DNA from: Eucalyptus grandis
Taxonomy: Eukaryota > Streptophyta > Magnoliopsida > Myrtales > Myrtaceae
Reading direction: 5' to 3'
NCBI RefSeq assembly: GCF_016545825.1
Contig: NC_052617.1
Coordinates: 7,522,600 to 7,586,599, forward strand
Length of the DNA: 64,000 nucleotides
This document shows positions 62,040 to 64,000 of the stretch, piece after piece. Position numbers and translations under genes: made by a program. Below the pieces are notes generated by a model. That model was not told where the DNA came from, did no database searches, and saw only the letters and a list, made by a program, of their open reading frames with translations. Numbering within the stretch: the first letter of the stretch is position 1; the number at the start of each line of letters is the position of its first letter.

Positions 62040-63744
62040 TTACTGAAGAGGACTGGCTAACCATACCGGTTTCGGTTGTTTGAGCACTGACGCAAGTAGT
62101 ATGACTTTCCGTCCCCAGATTATGCACAAGTCATGCATATGTCAAAGCGTACCCATTTCGGCTGTTCAAGGTCGCTTCTAGGTGTCCGGACTCGAGGGGA
62201 AAGCAGCTGGTAGACAGAGATGCGCGCTCAAAGAATCTCGAATTCCTCTCTTTTGGTGAACACCTAGGAGGAACATGTCTATGACGAATTTTCCTTGTGT
62301 TTTGGCCAAACTTGTCGGACGTGCATCTGTCTGGTTTTTCTTCTTTTTTTTTTTGCCTTTTTTGGTGCTGTTGCCATCGGTTACCAATCATGTAAATCGG
62401 CAACATTTACAGGTTGAAGATCGAAATCGCACGTTGTGCATGAAATCGTCATGCAAGATGGTTAGAACAAGTATCTCGCAACAGGTTGAGCAAAGGATCT
62501 TGTAATTAGCAAAACGCACAAAACATGTACGTGTTTTGTCAAATGGCAATCATGGCTCTCTTTCGACCAGAAGAGAAGGAGCTTCATTGAGGGGCCCGCG
62601 TTAATATTAACCGGTCTGGTTCTAGAAATTGTGCCATATCCATCCTCGTGGACCATGTGATCATCCATGACGAAGGTATTGGGTACCGGGCATGTCCATC
62701 ACCGGTCAAAAGAGGCTTCCGAAACTCGACATGGAACTCTTAAGCAGCTTAGACCGAGACCTGGAGTAGCTCTGTGGATAGACTAGATTGCACAGAAAAC
62801 ATTTCATACTTGCAAATGAAAATGTCAAAGTTTTACACATTCATGTTTCTCCGATTGTACTTTACAGGGGTTAGAATTTCCCAAGGATAGGTCTAACCTA
62901 AAATACCATGTCAGGAAAGCAGAGACTACGATTACTGTGCCGTTTCAGACAAAAGATTTTCATCCTGTACAAAGGTAGAGAGATTACTAAACTGAAATTG
63001 TCCCCTAAAAACACTGATTGCAGAAATCCATAAAAACTACTTCAGCAAGTCCAGCAACCAAGGCACCCCTGCAAGCAGCACAAGATACAAAATACAGTCA
63101 AATGTAAGGCAGGCTTTAACCGAGGTAGAACATATCAGCACACATGGAAAAACCAAGTTTAGCAATATGCAAATCAAGAGGCGAGGCTAAGTGTTTCTTA
63201 TTCATGTCAACTGCACACTGAAAAGGAGAGGAAAAGAGAAACAAAACAATTAATCAAGCAACTCTGACGACCAATGATCCCTAGAGCTAACATTGAGCAA
63301 TGACAGTACTGGCTTAATAGGACTGGAGTTGCCATATCTATAAGGGCATGATAAACTAGAACATCTAGAAACGCATACAAGACTGTAAATTGGAAAATGT
63401 ACTAATATAAAGAGATTCAATAAAAAACACAATCAACAAAGGAACCGGAAGAAACCAGACAGGAAGGGGAGCAATTCATCAAAACTCTCTCAGATCATAT
63501 ACCCTGAGGAATCATATATGCTGTTTTAGACTAATTAGAACGGTATGACTCAAAAAGAGTACTCAAAAACAAACTCATACAATCTTGCATTTCTTTTTTC
63601 AAGAATATTGAAAATACAAAGACCTGGGAACCAACAGCCAGCAACACCTGTGCTAAGATCTTCTGAGAAAGCACTAAATATAATTCATTTAGAACAGAAA
63701 TCACAGAGATCCATCTCAGATTACTAACCAGCCAACACATTCAA
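62040..63744. other. NHX 3' flank and convergent intergenic DNA
   Basis: The first 400-500 bases are the likely NHX 3' UTR. The remainder precedes the end of a minus-strand gene. Minus-strand segments after acceptor-like sites near 63224 and 63077 have open frames and might be exons or 3' UTR of that gene, but I cannot show it. No RNA gene or repeat array was recognised. Confidence 0.4.
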
Positions 63745-63870
63745 CTACGATCTTCTGATCAGGTGTCGCTGTGCCAAAACTTCAGGTATTCCAAGGGCTT
63801 GAATTCTTTCACATCCAAAAATCTCTTGAAGCTTTGCATCACAGAGAATCACCATCGTGTTTCGAGGATC
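63745..63870 (-). CDS. Partial gene: probable end of a SWIB/MDM2-type domain protein
   Basis: A minus-strand segment begins after a good acceptor (ACATTTCAG at 63871 onward) and stays open for 41 codons to a TAG at 63745-63747. It encodes DPRNTMVILCDAKLQEIFG followed by CERIQALGIPEVLAQRHLI. The pattern (L/F)QDP..., CD-KL--(I/L)FG and a final LxxHL resembles the second half of the SWIB domain of plant chromatin or transcription proteins. Upstream exons lie beyond the right edge of the window, and the adjacent 130 bases look intronic. The gene may also continue downstream if the apparent stop is skipped by splicing. Family assignment is tentative because only one exon is visible. Confidence 0.4.
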   Translation of the reverse strand, partial: DPRNTMVILCDAKLQEIFGCERIQALGIPEVLAQRHLIRRS

Positions 63871-64000
63871 CTGAAATGTATATGAAGCCAAAACAAAGTC
63901 AACACTATCACTTTGCTGTGACTTTTCACTTGGACTCTTCACTAGTTTGGCAAAAATAATGTGGCCAAACAGAAAGCATCTCGTACAGCATGATGATTTT

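Overview
The window is nuclear DNA of a flowering plant. Genes are interrupted by short GT-AG introns, intergenic DNA is AT-rich and full of small transposable elements, and every recognisable protein is a plant type. The families suggest a woody eudicot; the repeat style would fit Myrtaceae, but I hold that placement only weakly.

Layout, left to right. (1) 1-2.5 kb, plus strand: 40S ribosomal protein S8 with a site II/telo-box promoter. (2) 4.2-8.5 kb, minus: N-glycan beta-1,2-xylosyltransferase (XYLT) in three exons, with an apparent frameshift in exon 1. (3) 9.2-11.4 kb, minus: an intact six-exon pirin gene. (4) 15.8-25.7 kb: a second copy of 5.3-15.8 kb, giving a broken XYLT remnant (exon 2 plus the first codons of exon 1) and a second intact pirin gene. 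(5) 28.3-33.7 kb, plus: an EngB/YihA-type GTPase with a long basic N-terminal extension, ten coding exons. (6) 36-37.8 kb, minus: polygalacturonase PG1. (7) 44.2-45.0 kb: an NHX exon 1 relic followed directly by a relic of the last three EngB exons. (8) 46.8-48.7 and 51.0-52.8 kb, minus: polygalacturonases PG2 and PG3. (9) 57.2-62.0 kb, plus: an intact 14-exon vacuolar-type NHX Na+(K+)/H+ exchanger. (10) 63.7-63.9 kb, minus: an exon that looks like the end of a SWIB/MDM2 domain and runs off the right edge.

The most informative feature is the architecture rather than a new gene. Two separate tandem duplications of about 10-11 kb shaped this locus. The first copied the 5' part of XYLT plus all of pirin. 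The second copied a block from late EngB to the first NHX exon, which explains why truncated NHX and truncated EngB lie side by side between full copies of both genes. A further duplication made a third polygalacturonase. PG1 carries a last-exon frameshift and PG2 a last-exon stop codon; only PG3 reads through. The paralogous blocks also act as empty sites that date several MITE-like insertions.

The genes are not one pathway. XYLT acts on N-glycans in the Golgi, the polygalacturonases on wall pectin, NHX on vacuolar ion and pH balance, and S8 (and perhaps the EngB GTPase) on ribosomes. I saw no CRISPR array, no operon and no clear tRNA gene.
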